A stretch of 64,000 bases of DNA from Sphingobacteriales bacterium (GCA_004144185.1 SEFP01000002.1:620001-684000); one strand, 5' to 3'. Numbered from the stretch's first letter, positions 44,404 to 53,695 are shown. The notes: a model not told the origin generated them from the sequence alone. Made by a program: numbers and translations.

Positions 44404-44811
44404 ATGATCCATAAACAAAATGACGCGACTCCCAACCGTCCGGAAGGCAGCCGCCCACTCGACGCAGATACCATTTATATTTCGCTGAACGACCGCCTGG
44501 CGCAACTCAAAAGCGAACCTGCCTGGCAGGACCGCGACCGGACGGCCATTACGCTGGTACACCACCCCAGACTGCGGGTTGTGTTACTGACGCTCCACAA
44601 AGACGCTTTAATGGAGACCCACACAGCCGATGGTCCGGTGACCATTCAGGTTCTGGAAGGTCGTTTGGCCATTGGAATGAATGAGCAATCTTATGAACTG
44701 CAACCTGGTGAAGTACTGGTGATAGACGACCAGATTCCGCACAGCGTACAAGCACTGGACGAAGCCGCGTTTCTGCTGACGATGGGACCGGGACCGGCGA
44801 AAACCTTTTAA
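44404..44811 (+). CDS. Small cupin-domain protein
   Basis: A 135-residue protein with a single cupin fold: LHKDALMETHTADGPVTIQVLEG corresponds to motif 1 and LQPGEVLVIDDQIPHSV to motif 2. The metal-binding set is partial (His in ETHT and His in PHSV). Such small cupins are often sensors or sugar-binding proteins, and no substrate can be named. It is monocistronic, followed by a strong hairpin terminator, and divergent from the transporter gene to its left. Confidence 0.85.
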   Translation: MIHKQNDATPNRPEGSRPLDADTIYISLNDRLAQLKSEPAWQDRDRTAITLVHHPRLRVVLLTLHKDALMETHTADGPVTIQVLEGRLAIGMNEQSYELQPGEVLVIDDQIPHSVQALDEAAFLLTMGPGPAKTF

Positions 44812-44888
44812 GTAACAAGGCGCTACAGACACATTCTGTATCAATCTATGTCTGAGGCACATCAAGGGGTTTCTGACTGTAATCAATA

Positions 44889-44926
44889 AAAGAGTGGCGA
44901 TGCATCTGGATGCATCGCCACTCTTT
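44889..44926. terminator. Bidirectional terminator between cupin and lipoprotein genes
   Basis: An almost uninterrupted 16-18-bp stem (AAAGAGTGGCGATGCATC and its complement) lies between two convergent genes, with A-rich DNA on the left and T-rich DNA on the right. Confidence 0.85.
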
Positions 44927-44956
44927 CTGTTCCGGAATCATTTCGGAAGCTGATTT

Positions 44957-45823
44957 TTATTGAGCACACTTCAGGTTGTAATCCCAGGCAGTACCGCTGC
45001 CGGTGCAACCGGATACATATACTTCTACCGCTTTATTATCCGCAGTAACCGGTACGGTAAAGGTTCCGCTCGAGCCTACGAAGCCTGGCAGCGGGCTGCT
45101 GCATGGGCACAACGGTGGCGGCGGAGCGATGGTAGAACCCGTTCCGGCTTTCCAAACGCCGTCTACAAACACATCGATACGATCCGGAATGCTGTAGGTG
45201 TTCCAGGCAATCGAAACATCACCCGCTTTTCCGTTCAGTGCATGAAGCGTTTGGGTAATGCCCGAGCTACCACTGACGCTGGTGCCGCCAGTTGCACATT
45301 CGTACGGTTTTTTGATTTTCACCGGTACGGTCAGTCGCTTAGAACCTACGATATCGCCCTTGTCGTTTTGCAACAGCACGTCGAGGCTAAAGTTGCCTTC
45401 TGTTACACTTTTAGGAATCGTCATCGGCACGAAGAAGGTTCCGGACGTGCCGGCGTTCGGTGCATCGAACACAAAGTATTCTTTGGTAGCGCCGGTTACA
45501 CTCAGCAATACTTTGGTGAATGCTTCAGAGCCTTGGAATACAATCGGCAAAAAGGTTTTGGAACCACCGGTGCTCACGGTCAGCGACGGATCATATGAGA
45601 TCGTAATGGTACCGGTAGAAGCCGTTACAGGCAGGGCACCGCTCTGACGCTTGGCATCTCCAAAGGAAATAACCATCGTCAGCGAATCGGGCATCGACGG
45701 ATTGATGGAATAATCGGCATACGTAGGCGTACCGGGATCAGATTCCTTTTTACAGGACGTCGTTTGAATCATACCGGCCAGCAGCAGCGCACTGGTGCAG
45801 CCATAGAGAAGAATTCTTTTCAT
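44957..45823 (-). CDS. Hypothetical lipoprotein
   Basis: A 288-residue protein with a lipoprotein signal starting at the ATG at 45823 (MKRILLYGCTS, lipobox TTSC). The mature part is Ser/Thr/Gly-rich with beta-strand-like segments, a conserved-looking CPCSSPLPG and a C-terminal pair of Cys. It contains several short tandem-like PVT and GTF elements suggesting Ig-like folds. No family recognised. The upstream ATG at 45859 adds 12 residues ahead of the signal and is less likely. A TACTCTTG box lies at 45857-45864. Confidence 0.8.
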   Translation of the reverse strand: MKRILLYGCTSALLLAGMIQTTSCKKESDPGTPTYADYSINPSMPDSLTMVISFGDAKRQSGALPVTASTGTITISYDPSLTVSTGGSKTFLPIVFQGSEAFTKVLLSVTGATKEYFVFDAPNAGTSGTFFVPMTIPKSVTEGNFSLDVLLQNDKGDIVGSKRLTVPVKIKKPYECATGGTSVSGSSGITQTLHALNGKAGDVSIAWNTYSIPDRIDVFVDGVWKAGTGSTIAPPPPLCPCSSPLPGFVGSSGTFTVPVTADNKAVEVYVSGCTGSGTAWDYNLKCAQ

Positions 45824-45944
45824 AAAAGAGAGAAAGGAAGAGTGGAAATAATACTGCAAGAGTACTACCTGCTCAGAGTTCTTGCAATACGAAGAACTGC
45901 GTATCTGGTTGCTTTATAGTTTATCTGATGAAACGGTTTCTCAA

Positions 45945-47582
45945 CTACCACTTCGAAGCCGCAACCAGCTTCCGGGTATACGGATGCGCCGGATGACGAA
46001 GGACCGCCTCAGCGGTACCACTTTCTACGACCCGCCCGGCCTGCATGACCAGCACCCGATCCGATAGATAATGCACGACCTGCAGATCGTGGGAGATAAA
46101 CAGGTACGAAAGATTCAGTTGAACACGCAACTCTTGCAACAGATTCAGGATTTGGGCCTGTATACTCACGTCCAGCGCCGAAACGCTTTCATCACAGATC
46201 AGAATCCGGGGACGCAGACTCAGCGCCCGGGCAATCCCGATGCGTTGCTTCTGGCCACCCGAAAATTCATGCGGATACTTAGTTCCGGAAACCGCCGGTA
46301 ATCCCACCTGCTCCAGCAACCGGACGGCCTCTGTCCGCGCCTCGCGTACGCTTCTCATCCGGTGGGCGATCATCGGTTCGGCAATGGCATCCAGTACAGT
46401 CATTCTTGGATTGAGCGCCGAGGCCGGGTCCTGAAACACCAGCTGCATTTGTCGGCGGAGGTCTTTAATCCGTGTTTGCTTTTGTTCCGGAACATCTCCA
46501 GGCAGTCCAATGGTGCCTGCGCTCACCGGAGCCAGCCCCATCAAGGCCTTGGCAATCGTGCTTTTACCACAACCGCTTTCCCCAACCAAGCCCAGCACTT
46601 CACCCTGGTGCAGCGTAAACGACACATCATCCACCGCCCGAAAAGCATTTTTTCCGGAACCGTATACAACAGACAACTGCTCCACACGAAGTACCGGTGG
46701 TGTAGCTTCAGCCGAAACCGGCAAGGAGATGGTCACCGGTTCCGGAACGCCATTCATAAAATCGCTTACCTGTGGCAGTCGTTTTCCTTTGGCATCCGCA
46801 TCGGGCCGGCATTGGAGCAGCGCTTGGGTATAGGGATGCTGCGGATTCCGGAACAGCGATTCGGCAGGTCCGTACTCCATCGTTTCGCCCCGGTACAGCA
46901 CCAATACCTCATCGGCAATTTCACGCGCCAGCGCCAGATCGTGTGTGATAAATAACAGCGCAGTGCCGGTTTCCTGTTGCAACGTTTGAAGCAATCGTAC
47001 AATCTCCAGTTGCACCGTTGCGTCCAGTGCCGTAGTCGGTTCATCAGCAATCACCAGCGCCGGCCGGTTGCACAGCGCCATAGCTATAATGACCCGTTGT
47101 TTTTGTCCGCCCGACAACTGATGCGGGTAACGGTCGTATAGTTTTTCCGGTGTCGGAAGCTGCACTTTTTGCAGCCATTCGATAGCCTGCTGCCTGGCGG
47201 ATGTTCCGGAAACAGCTTGGTGTTGCCGGATGGCCTCCGTGAGCTGACTTCCTACCGTCATCAGCGGATTCAGTGCGCTCATGGGTTCCTGAAACACCAG
47301 TCCCGCCCGTCGACCCCGGATCCATTTCCAGTCGTTTTGCGTTAATTGAAGCAAGGCTACCTGTTCATCCGGAACCGTCAGGGTGATGCTTCCGGAAACG
47401 ACCGCTCCTTTCGGCAGCAATCCCATTACGGATAACGCCGTCAATGATTTTCCGGAACCACTTTCGCCCACCAGCGCCAGCGTTTGGCCGGCGGCAATAG
47501 AAAATCCCAGCGACCGGACCACCGGCTCGGCCATACCAAACCGGATTGAGACCTCGGCAAGCTGTAAAACGGGTTCCATCAA
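45945..47582 (-). CDS. ABC transporter ATP-binding protein with two fused ATPase domains (Opp/Dpp, YejF type)
   Basis: A 545-residue protein containing two complete ABC ATPases in tandem. Walker A motifs are GESGSGKS (about residues 38-45) and GESGCGKS (about 329-336). Signature motifs are LSGGQKQR and FSGGQKQR, with Walker B LVIADEPT and ILICDESVSALD. This layout is typical of peptide/nickel or oligopeptide importers (OppD-OppF fusion). No permease or binding-protein gene is nearby, so the partners must be encoded elsewhere. It lies 27 bp after AMP nucleosidase on the same strand, suggesting co-transcription. Confidence 0.92.
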   Translation of the reverse strand: MMEPVLQLAEVSIRFGMAEPVVRSLGFSIAAGQTLALVGESGSGKSLTALSVMGLLPKGAVVSGSITLTVPDEQVALLQLTQNDWKWIRGRRAGLVFQEPMSALNPLMTVGSQLTEAIRQHQAVSGTSARQQAIEWLQKVQLPTPEKLYDRYPHQLSGGQKQRVIIAMALCNRPALVIADEPTTALDATVQLEIVRLLQTLQQETGTALLFITHDLALAREIADEVLVLYRGETMEYGPAESLFRNPQHPYTQALLQCRPDADAKGKRLPQVSDFMNGVPEPVTISLPVSAEATPPVLRVEQLSVVYGSGKNAFRAVDDVSFTLHQGEVLGLVGESGCGKSTIAKALMGLAPVSAGTIGLPGDVPEQKQTRIKDLRRQMQLVFQDPASALNPRMTVLDAIAEPMIAHRMRSVREARTEAVRLLEQVGLPAVSGTKYPHEFSGGQKQRIGIARALSLRPRILICDESVSALDVSIQAQILNLLQELRVQLNLSYLFISHDLQVVHYLSDRVLVMQAGRVVESGTAEAVLRHPAHPYTRKLVAASKW

Positions 47583-47609
47583 ACCAATGTTCCGAACAGG
47601 AACTGTTTA

Positions 47610-48386
47610 TTAAAATTGCAGGTGTTTGACGGTTCGCCCCTGATTGATCAGCTGGCGCAGGGAATCGATCCCGATGCGTAAATGAAGATCTACGTAATTT
47701 TTAGTCACCGAGACATCACTCTGCGCCGTTTTGACCCCTTCCGGTGTCATGGGCGAATCTGAAACCAGCAGTAAGGCTCCGGTGGGGATATGGTTGGCAA
47801 AGCCGGTAATGAAGATGGTAGCCGTTTCCATATCAATGGCCTGCGCCCGGACTTTTTTAAGGTATTCCTTGAATTCCTCATCATGTTCCCAGACCCGGCG
47901 GTTGGTCGTGTACACCGTACCTGTCCAATAATCCCGCTCGTATTCCCGGATAGTCGTCGAGATCGCCTTTTGCAGGGCAAAGGCCGGAAGCGCCGGAACT
48001 TCGGGTGGAAAATAGTCATTACTGGTCCCCTCGCCCCGGATGGCGGCAATCGGAAGAATCAGATCGCCCACATTGTTTTTCTTCCGCAGTCCTCCGCATT
48101 TTCCTAAAAACAGCACCGCCTCAGGCTCAATCGCACTCAGCAGATCCATGATCGTAGCAGCTGTAGGCGACCCCATTCCGAAATTGATAATGGTCATTCC
48201 TTCTGCTGTAGCCGACTGCATCGGCTTGTCCAGCCCCATCACTTTAACTTCAAAGACATCGGCAAACAACTGCACATAGTTGCTAAAATTGCAAAGCAAA
48301 ATATACTTGCCAAATTTATCCAGTGGGACACCGGTATACCGGGGCAGCCAGTTTTGGGTGATTTCTTCTTTGGTACGCATAGCCAT
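47610..48386 (-). CDS. amn: AMP nucleosidase
   Basis: Purine-salvage enzyme that cleaves AMP to adenine and ribose 5-phosphate, of the phosphorylase-superfamily type common in Bacteroidota. Family-like stretches are FLGKCGGLRKKNNVGDLILPIAAIRGEGTS (split here by text only), then QAIDMETATIFITGFANHIPTGALLLVSD, which contains the substrate-binding MET segment. The start at 48386 (Met-Ala-Met-Arg-Thr) is preferred to an upstream frame from 48539 that overlaps the divergent gene. A TATCTTCG box ends six bases before it, suggesting a leaderless or very short leader. Confidence 0.9.
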   Translation of the reverse strand: MAMRTKEEITQNWLPRYTGVPLDKFGKYILLCNFSNYVQLFADVFEVKVMGLDKPMQSATAEGMTIINFGMGSPTAATIMDLLSAIEPEAVLFLGKCGGLRKKNNVGDLILPIAAIRGEGTSNDYFPPEVPALPAFALQKAISTTIREYERDYWTGTVYTTNRRVWEHDEEFKEYLKKVRAQAIDMETATIFITGFANHIPTGALLLVSDSPMTPEGVKTAQSDVSVTKNYVDLHLRIGIDSLRQLINQGRTVKHLQF

Positions 48387-48435
48387 TTGACCCGAAGATA
48401 AAAAAGCCATTCCGGAAACCCTCAACTTCGTCCCT

Positions 48436-48891
48436 GTGATCTCGATTCCCTTGCTTTCCGGAGCCAACCGGCTCCGGCGATTGGCCACCGGGCGGGTACA
48501 AGTGCATGATCCCATCCGGAAACGATGGGTGGCGTACACCCCGGAAGAGGCCGTCCGACAGAATTTTATTACGTATTGCCTAACCGAACTGCAGTATCCT
48601 GCCGCCTACCTGGCCGTCGAGAAAAGTATTGTGGCACCGGGGATTGCAGCGCGCTTCGATCTGCTGCTGTATAATGCTGCCCACCGGCCCTGGATGCTGG
48701 TGGAATGCAAAGCGCCGGATGTACCTATTTCAGAAGATACCCTGTACCAGTTGCTCCGGTATCAACATGCGCTGGGCTGTCGCTACTGGGTGCTTTACAA
48801 CGGTATTCAGTGTTTTTGCGCAGATGCACAGGATCCGCAGGCCATTCAGTGGCGCTCCGGCTTACCGCCCTTCGAGGACATTATACACTGA
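48436..48891 (+). CDS. HSDR_N_2 (type I restriction R-subunit N-terminal-like) protein, stand-alone
   Basis: A 151-residue protein starting at GTG, resembling the HSDR_N_2 domain: KRWVAYTPEEAVRQNFITYCLTE, then AVEKSIVA, RFDLLLYNA, WMLVECKAPD and LLRYQHAL. The D...ECK series is the PD-(D/E)xK nuclease core. No helicase or restriction partner is nearby. Stand-alone versions are common in Bacteroidota and have no established function that I know. It is divergent from AMP nucleosidase (49 bp) and overlaps the 3' end of the S41 protease gene by 30 bp. Confidence 0.85.
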   Translation: MISIPLLSGANRLRRLATGRVQVHDPIRKRWVAYTPEEAVRQNFITYCLTELQYPAAYLAVEKSIVAPGIAARFDLLLYNAAHRPWMLVECKAPDVPISEDTLYQLLRYQHALGCRYWVLYNGIQCFCADAQDPQAIQWRSGLPPFEDIIH

Positions 48892-50508
48892 GCTTTTTAA
48901 GGCTTCACGCGCTTTAATGACCATTGGATCTTTCGGAACGAGCACGCCGTAATACCCATTGCTGCGGAAGATCAGCCGGGCCAGACGCGCCAGCAGTTGA
49001 TTTTGCAGGAAGGCATACGACTGAGGCTTTTTCCGGATGCGAAGCAGCGCTTCCTGATCGGCAGCCGGCAGCCGTTGGGCTAAGTTTTGAACCAGGGTAT
49101 CGGCAACCGCCCGGTTGGCCATCAGTGCCGCCACATTGGGCAGGCGACGCAGGCGAACAACGTGTTGAAGGTAATATTCCCAAACCGCCAGACCGGCCGT
49201 TTCATTGTACGCCAGTGCCAGAAGTGGGGTGTTAAATGTAATGGAATCGTATGGCACCAGCACATCCGGAATCACACCACCGCCGCCACGCACCTTTCGG
49301 TGGTTGTTGGTATAGTACGTCGCAGTATCAAGTCCGGTGACGTCTTCGGTACGACCGGTCAGTTCACCAGTATGATAGCGATTGGCAAGATCTTCCGCAT
49401 AGGCAGCACGCCCGGCGGCATAAGATCGTTGCAGACTTCGTCCGGAAGGGGTATAGTAGCGCGCGACCGTAATGCGTAAAGCCGACCCGTCGCCCAGTCC
49501 AAACTGTTCCTGCACCAACCCTTTTCCAAACGTGCGGCGACCAATTACCAGTCCACGGTCATTATCCTGTACAGCACCGGCCACGATTTCAGCAGCTGAA
49601 GCAGAGCCTTCATCTACCAGAACCACCAGTTTTCCGGATTCGTACAAACCAGGGCGTTCCGCTTTGCTAATGGTTTCTTCAGTCCGGTTTTTGGTGCGTA
49701 CAATGGTTCTGCCCATCGCCAGCAGTTCATCCGCTACGGCGACCGCCTGCTCCAGGAAGCCACCCGGATTTTGCCGCAGATCCAGAATCAGGCTCGTCAC
49801 ACGGTTCTCCTGCAATCCCCGTAAGGCCTTAACAAACTCTTCATGCGTTTTGGCAGCAAACCGGTTGATTTTGATATAACCGGTTGTGGAATCCAGCAGC
49901 AGGGTTGCATCCACACTGTAAATCGGAATGGCATCCCGTACAATCACCGCTTTCCGGAGGGTTGCGCTTTCGGCACCCTGCAAACTCACGGTAGCTTGGC
50001 TGAACTGCTTGCCGCGCAGCATCCGGATAATGCGTTCGGACGTAATGCCCACCCCCGCAACAGCACTGTCGTTTACTTTAATAATCTTATCGCCAATCTG
50101 CACGCCTGCCCGGTCGGCAGGTCCTTTGTCTACGACTGAGGTTACCTGAATGGTGTCCCGAATAATGTCAAACTCCACACCGATGCCAAAGAACGATCCT
50201 TCCAGATCATCATTTACACCACCCAGGTCAGCAGCGGGAATATAGCTGGTGTGGGGATCAAGATGCGAGATAATTCCTTCTACAGCATCCTGGTACAGCC
50301 CGTTGACATTGACCGTATCGACATAGCGTTCCTGAATCAGGTCAATGATTTCTTCGAGCCGGTCGTTCCGCTCTATAAGCACGCCGATGTCGCGCTTATT
50401 CCGCAACGTTTCCTGCATCCGGAATCCCAGCGTCATGCCCAGTGCCAGGATAGCGGCAAATAAAATAGGCGTCCAAATGTAAAGGCGACGCAACCTGGGA
50501 TCGTTCAT
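48862..50508 (-). CDS. S41-family C-terminal processing peptidase
   Basis: Membrane-anchored serine protease of 548 residues with one N-terminal helix (about 9-30), a PDZ domain (about 100-190) and the S41 catalytic core. The serine lies in DEGSASAAEI, the Lys in FGKGLVQ, and RQNPGGFLEQA precedes them. It probably cleaves periplasmic or envelope proteins, as CtpA/Prc do. The C-terminus extends about 120 residues past the core. A TACCTTCG box lies 19 bases upstream of the ATG. The end overlaps the convergent HSDR_N_2 gene by 30 bp. Confidence 0.93.
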   Translation of the reverse strand: MNDPRLRRLYIWTPILFAAILALGMTLGFRMQETLRNKRDIGVLIERNDRLEEIIDLIQERYVDTVNVNGLYQDAVEGIISHLDPHTSYIPAADLGGVNDDLEGSFFGIGVEFDIIRDTIQVTSVVDKGPADRAGVQIGDKIIKVNDSAVAGVGITSERIIRMLRGKQFSQATVSLQGAESATLRKAVIVRDAIPIYSVDATLLLDSTTGYIKINRFAAKTHEEFVKALRGLQENRVTSLILDLRQNPGGFLEQAVAVADELLAMGRTIVRTKNRTEETISKAERPGLYESGKLVVLVDEGSASAAEIVAGAVQDNDRGLVIGRRTFGKGLVQEQFGLGDGSALRITVARYYTPSGRSLQRSYAAGRAAYAEDLANRYHTGELTGRTEDVTGLDTATYYTNNHRKVRGGGGVIPDVLVPYDSITFNTPLLALAYNETAGLAVWEYYLQHVVRLRRLPNVAALMANRAVADTLVQNLAQRLPAADQEALLRIRKKPQSYAFLQNQLLARLARLIFRSNGYYGVLVPKDPMVIKAREALKSSVYNVLEGR

Positions 50509-50527
50509 GGAGGGGATTTCCGGCGCG

Positions 50528-50535
50528 CGAAGGTA
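50528..50535 (-). promoter_or_regulatory. Candidate -7 box of the S41 protease gene
   Basis: Minus-strand TACCTTCG (one mismatch) ends 19 bases before the start codon. Confidence 0.35.
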
Positions 50536-50625
50536 GGGCCTTTACATGGACAAATAGAGGTAAATTATTTCTGTCAGTCTGTTGTTTTTTATGATAAAAT
50601 GTTAGGAACTCCCTGAGCCGTATTG

Positions 50626-50633
50626 CAAATTTG
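50626..50633 (+). promoter_or_regulatory. Candidate -7 box of the BadF-family kinase gene
   Basis: CAAATTTG (one mismatch from TAnnTTTG) ends 21 bases before the ATG at 50655. Confidence 0.35.
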
Positions 50634-50654
50634 TAGACCCATCCATTCCCTGTT

Positions 50655-51506
50655 ATGTCAACGCTTATTCTGGCCGAAAGTGGCTCCACAAAAACCGACT
50701 GGCGCATTATCCGGAACAGGAAAGTGGTGCATGCAGCCCGTACATCCGGAATCAATCCGTATCTCCAGCCCACGGCTGAGATCCGGCGTTTGCTTCGGAA
50801 AGAGTTTCCGGAGGATTGCGGCCTGACCAAGAAGCGTTCGGTGGTATTTTATGGGGCCGGCGTAGGCAGTCCTGAGAAAAAAGCAGATTTAGCAGAAGTG
50901 CTTCAGAATTTTTTTGATACGTCTGCTGTAGAAGTTGCCACCGATATGTTTGGCGCTGCCCGTGCATTGTGTGGCCACCAAAAGGGAGTGGTTTGCATTC
51001 TGGGGACCGGAAGCAACAGTTGTTATTACGATGGCGAGCAGATCGTGGATCAGCATGCATCGCTGGGGTATATCGCCGGCGATGAAGGCAGTGGTAACTA
51101 TCTGGGTAAGAAAGTCCTTCAGTACTACGCGTACAAAACGTTTGATGAAGAGCTTACGGCTGCGTTTGAAACACTTTGGGGCAATGATCTTTCCGGCATT
51201 CTTAAAAGCCTGTATGCAGATCCGTTTCCCAACCGGTATCTGGCCGGGTTCACGACCTTGCTGATCGAGTACCGGGAACATTTTATGGTGGAGAACATTC
51301 TGGAAGATGCCTTCACCGCATTCTTCACGCGGCATCTCTTTAAATACCGGCAAACCTGGAAAGGTCCGGTGCATTTTGCCGGCTCGGTGGCCTGGCAGTT
51401 TCGCGATGTGCTGGCAGAGATCTGCCATAACCACGAAATAGAATTGGGTACAGTGGTACAGGCTCCGATGGATGATCTGGTAAGGTATCATCTGGCACGC
51501 GCCTGA
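50655..51506 (+). CDS. BadF/BadG/BcrA/BcrD ATPase-family protein, N-acetylglucosamine-kinase-like
   Basis: A 283-residue actin/hexokinase-fold protein. The phosphate-1 loop is AESGSTKTDW at the N-terminus; the phosphate-2 region is ATDMFGAARAL, followed by ILGTGSNS and GDEGSGNYLGKK. Relatives include eukaryotic-type N-acetylglucosamine kinases and the Bacteroidota proteins usually annotated as such. A role in amino-sugar recycling is likely but unproven. The gene is monocistronic, ending in the perfect palindromic terminator at 51525. Confidence 0.88.
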   Translation: MSTLILAESGSTKTDWRIIRNRKVVHAARTSGINPYLQPTAEIRRLLRKEFPEDCGLTKKRSVVFYGAGVGSPEKKADLAEVLQNFFDTSAVEVATDMFGAARALCGHQKGVVCILGTGSNSCYYDGEQIVDQHASLGYIAGDEGSGNYLGKKVLQYYAYKTFDEELTAAFETLWGNDLSGILKSLYADPFPNRYLAGFTTLLIEYREHFMVENILEDAFTAFFTRHLFKYRQTWKGPVHFAGSVAWQFRDVLAEICHNHEIELGTVVQAPMDDLVRYHLARA

Positions 51507-51524
51507 ATCTGATTTACGCCTATT

Positions 51525-51556
51525 AAAAAATCCCCTTTCCGGAAAGGGGATTTTTT
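51525..51556 (+). terminator. Perfect 32-bp palindromic terminator centred on TTTCCGGAAA
   Basis: A-run, CCCC, TTTCCGGAAA, GGGG and T-run form a flawless palindrome 18 bp after the stop codon. The window-wide TTCCGGAA word sits at its centre. Confidence 0.88.
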
Positions 51557-51607
51557 GTGCGCATTCAGTTTACGCCAGAAGTGGGCCGCTGACACAAGAA
51601 TCAAAAA

Positions 51608-51642
51608 GAAACCGCCTTCCGGAGAGTCCGGAAGGCGGTTTC
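51608..51642 (-). terminator. Terminator of the OmpA-family gene
   Basis: A 16-bp perfect stem with GAG loop, both arms containing TCCGGA, followed on the minus strand by TTTTTGA. Confidence 0.88.
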
Positions 51643-51674
51643 AAAGCGATTACTTGATAACTGTAAAACAGCTA

Positions 51675-53444
51675 CTAGTTGCGGCGCATGTTAGGGAATG
51701 GCGGCGGTACGTTAGACGGACCTTCTTCGCCACTGTTGGCGCTGCGGTACATTACTGCGTTGCCTTCGCCCATACCACCGTATTGGAAGATAAAGCGGCC
51801 ACGGTCGATGCCGGACTTCTCGCTCATATATTCGATTACGGCGTTCACGCGATCCCAGCTACGTTGCTGCTCCATTTTAGAACCAGATCCGTTGCCGATG
51901 ATAACTACCTTACAAGTAGGGTTAGCGTTCATCTGAGCAGCCAGGCTAGACAGTTGGTTCTGCATAGCAGGGCTGATACGGCTGCTTCCGGAAGAGAATG
52001 TCAGGGAACCGGCACCGATATTGCTACAAGCGCTTGTTACTTGACCTTCGCAGTTGCAAGGGCATTTGCCTACACCGTCAGCATCTACTGGCTGGCACTC
52101 GGTTGGAGTGATCAGTTGCTTATCGCGATCATCCGGAACACCATCACCATCGGTATCCATTGGGCAACCATGAGAATCAACGGCTACACCGGCAGGAGTA
52201 CCTGGGCATTTGTCGAACTGGTCAACAACACCATCGCCATCAGAATCAGGCAGGGTTGGATCAGGCAGACGCATGTGGCGTGGGTAAGACAGCTCGCTGT
52301 ACGCATGGTCCAGCGGGTTCATCCAGTACAGCGGCTCTACGCGGGTGCGACGGTTGCCGATGTTCAGATTCAAACCAACATTTGCATAGTTGATCAGATC
52401 ACGGTCAGCAGTAACAGAAACAGTTCCGTTTGGAGGGGTTACACTGTATTTAACACCATCAAGGTAGTCATTCGAGTTACCAAATGGAATGCTGATACGA
52501 TCTTCCAGAGAGATATTCAGGGTACGGCTCAGACGGAACTGGAATCCGAGACCACCGGTTACCATTGGCATCAGGGTCTTGTCTTTGAACAGACTGTTAT
52601 TGCGCTCAGAGTTGATGTTGGCATCTGTCTCGTAATTACCATCCAGCATAGCAGTAATTGCTTCACGGATATCTTTACGGTTGGTATGGTTGAATCCCTG
52701 ATCACGGTTACCAGCAGCTTGGGCTGCGTAGTATGGAGCCAGTCCTGAATTACCTTGGTAATTATATGCCTGGTAGTTTGCATCCAAGGCATCCAGACGG
52801 GTACCAAAAGCGATTGCAGAAGCACCACCAAAAATATACACATTCACACGTGGCTTCGCCTTGTGGAACAGAATATTGGTCAGGTTAGCAACGAGGTCCA
52901 GGCTCAGGTTGTGAGCTTCTGTACGATAGTTGTAGAAATAACCTGTAGTCGCTGGATACAATGAGGTGATATCAGGACGTGTAGGCAGGTTGGCTGCAAA
53001 TGTCAGGCGATCTACCGGCTGATAGGATTGACCTTTGCCAACACCATAGGTGTAGTCTGCACGAAGGCTGAAGGTATAACCCAGTGCTTTCCGGATGTGA
53101 GCACCGATACCAAAGCTACCAAAGTTCTCTTTGGAGTTGGATTTCTGCCAAAATTTGGTAGAAGGAACGTCACCAATGATGTTCCACAGACCAGTGTGAA
53201 TACCGATTTCCCACTGATTGCGGGGCTTTGGAGGAAACACGTATTCGTAGTTCATGTACTGACGGTACTGATCCATGCGGGACGCCGGATACAGAGAGGA
53301 GTCAAATACATCATAGTTCTGTCCGCGATACGTCATATCGCGAGTGGTGTATGTAGCGGTAGCTGTGCCATCCTGCGCAAGTGCAGTCTGAGAAGCCAGA
53401 GCGGTACATAAACCAGCTACCATTAGGTATTTAGTGTATGCCAT
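51675..53444 (-). CDS. OmpA-family outer membrane protein with calcium-binding (TSP3) repeats
   Basis: A 589-residue outer-membrane protein. The signal peptide ends SQTALAQ (about residue 24), and a beta-barrel-like region of about 340 residues follows. Asp-rich thrombospondin-3 type repeats come next (DSDGDGVVDQFDKCPGTP and DTDGDGVPDDRDK). A C-terminal OmpA-like domain (about 485-570) carries SGSSRISPAMQNQL and RSWDRVNAVIEYM. It likely anchors the outer membrane to peptidoglycan. Codon use differs from its neighbours, with few TTCCGGAA copies, as expected for a highly expressed gene. It has the best promoter in the window and a strong terminator. Confidence 0.94.
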   Translation of the reverse strand: MAYTKYLMVAGLCTALASQTALAQDGTATATYTTRDMTYRGQNYDVFDSSLYPASRMDQYRQYMNYEYVFPPKPRNQWEIGIHTGLWNIIGDVPSTKFWQKSNSKENFGSFGIGAHIRKALGYTFSLRADYTYGVGKGQSYQPVDRLTFAANLPTRPDITSLYPATTGYFYNYRTEAHNLSLDLVANLTNILFHKAKPRVNVYIFGGASAIAFGTRLDALDANYQAYNYQGNSGLAPYYAAQAAGNRDQGFNHTNRKDIREAITAMLDGNYETDANINSERNNSLFKDKTLMPMVTGGLGFQFRLSRTLNISLEDRISIPFGNSNDYLDGVKYSVTPPNGTVSVTADRDLINYANVGLNLNIGNRRTRVEPLYWMNPLDHAYSELSYPRHMRLPDPTLPDSDGDGVVDQFDKCPGTPAGVAVDSHGCPMDTDGDGVPDDRDKQLITPTECQPVDADGVGKCPCNCEGQVTSACSNIGAGSLTFSSGSSRISPAMQNQLSSLAAQMNANPTCKVVIIGNGSGSKMEQQRSWDRVNAVIEYMSEKSGIDRGRFIFQYGGMGEGNAVMYRSANSGEEGPSNVPPPFPNMRRN

Positions 53445-53527
53445 AACTGGGGGTTTGAGTAAAAAGAGAGTCTTGTTTTAAAGCAGTGAAAGGTAAATTC
53501 TTCTCGTTCTTTCTGGGTTTAATGCGG

Positions 53528-53558
53528 CAAAGGTGCGCTATAAAATGGAAAATCCAAA
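53528..53558 (-). promoter_or_regulatory. Promoter of the OmpA-family gene
   Basis: On the minus strand, TTTG (-33) at 53558-53555 is followed after exactly 19 bp by CACCTTTG (-7, one mismatch) at 53535-53528. The predicted leader is about 75-80 nt, longer than elsewhere here. Both elements and the spacing fit the Bacteroidota consensus. Confidence 0.65.
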
Positions 53559-53695
53559 AAATGTTGCCTGCCTGCAGGATCCGGAAACCCCGTATCCAAC
53601 AATTGTGCCAATGCTAAAAACGCAGCCGGAATCCGGTACCCCTATAGCACCTTTTTTGCTGCTGTCAGGATTGCAAAGCACCTTTACGGGCTCAC

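Noticed and set aside
53639-53644. CCCCTA half-site upstream of the OmpA-family gene
   Set aside because: The matching TAGGGG arm is absent, so it is probably chance.
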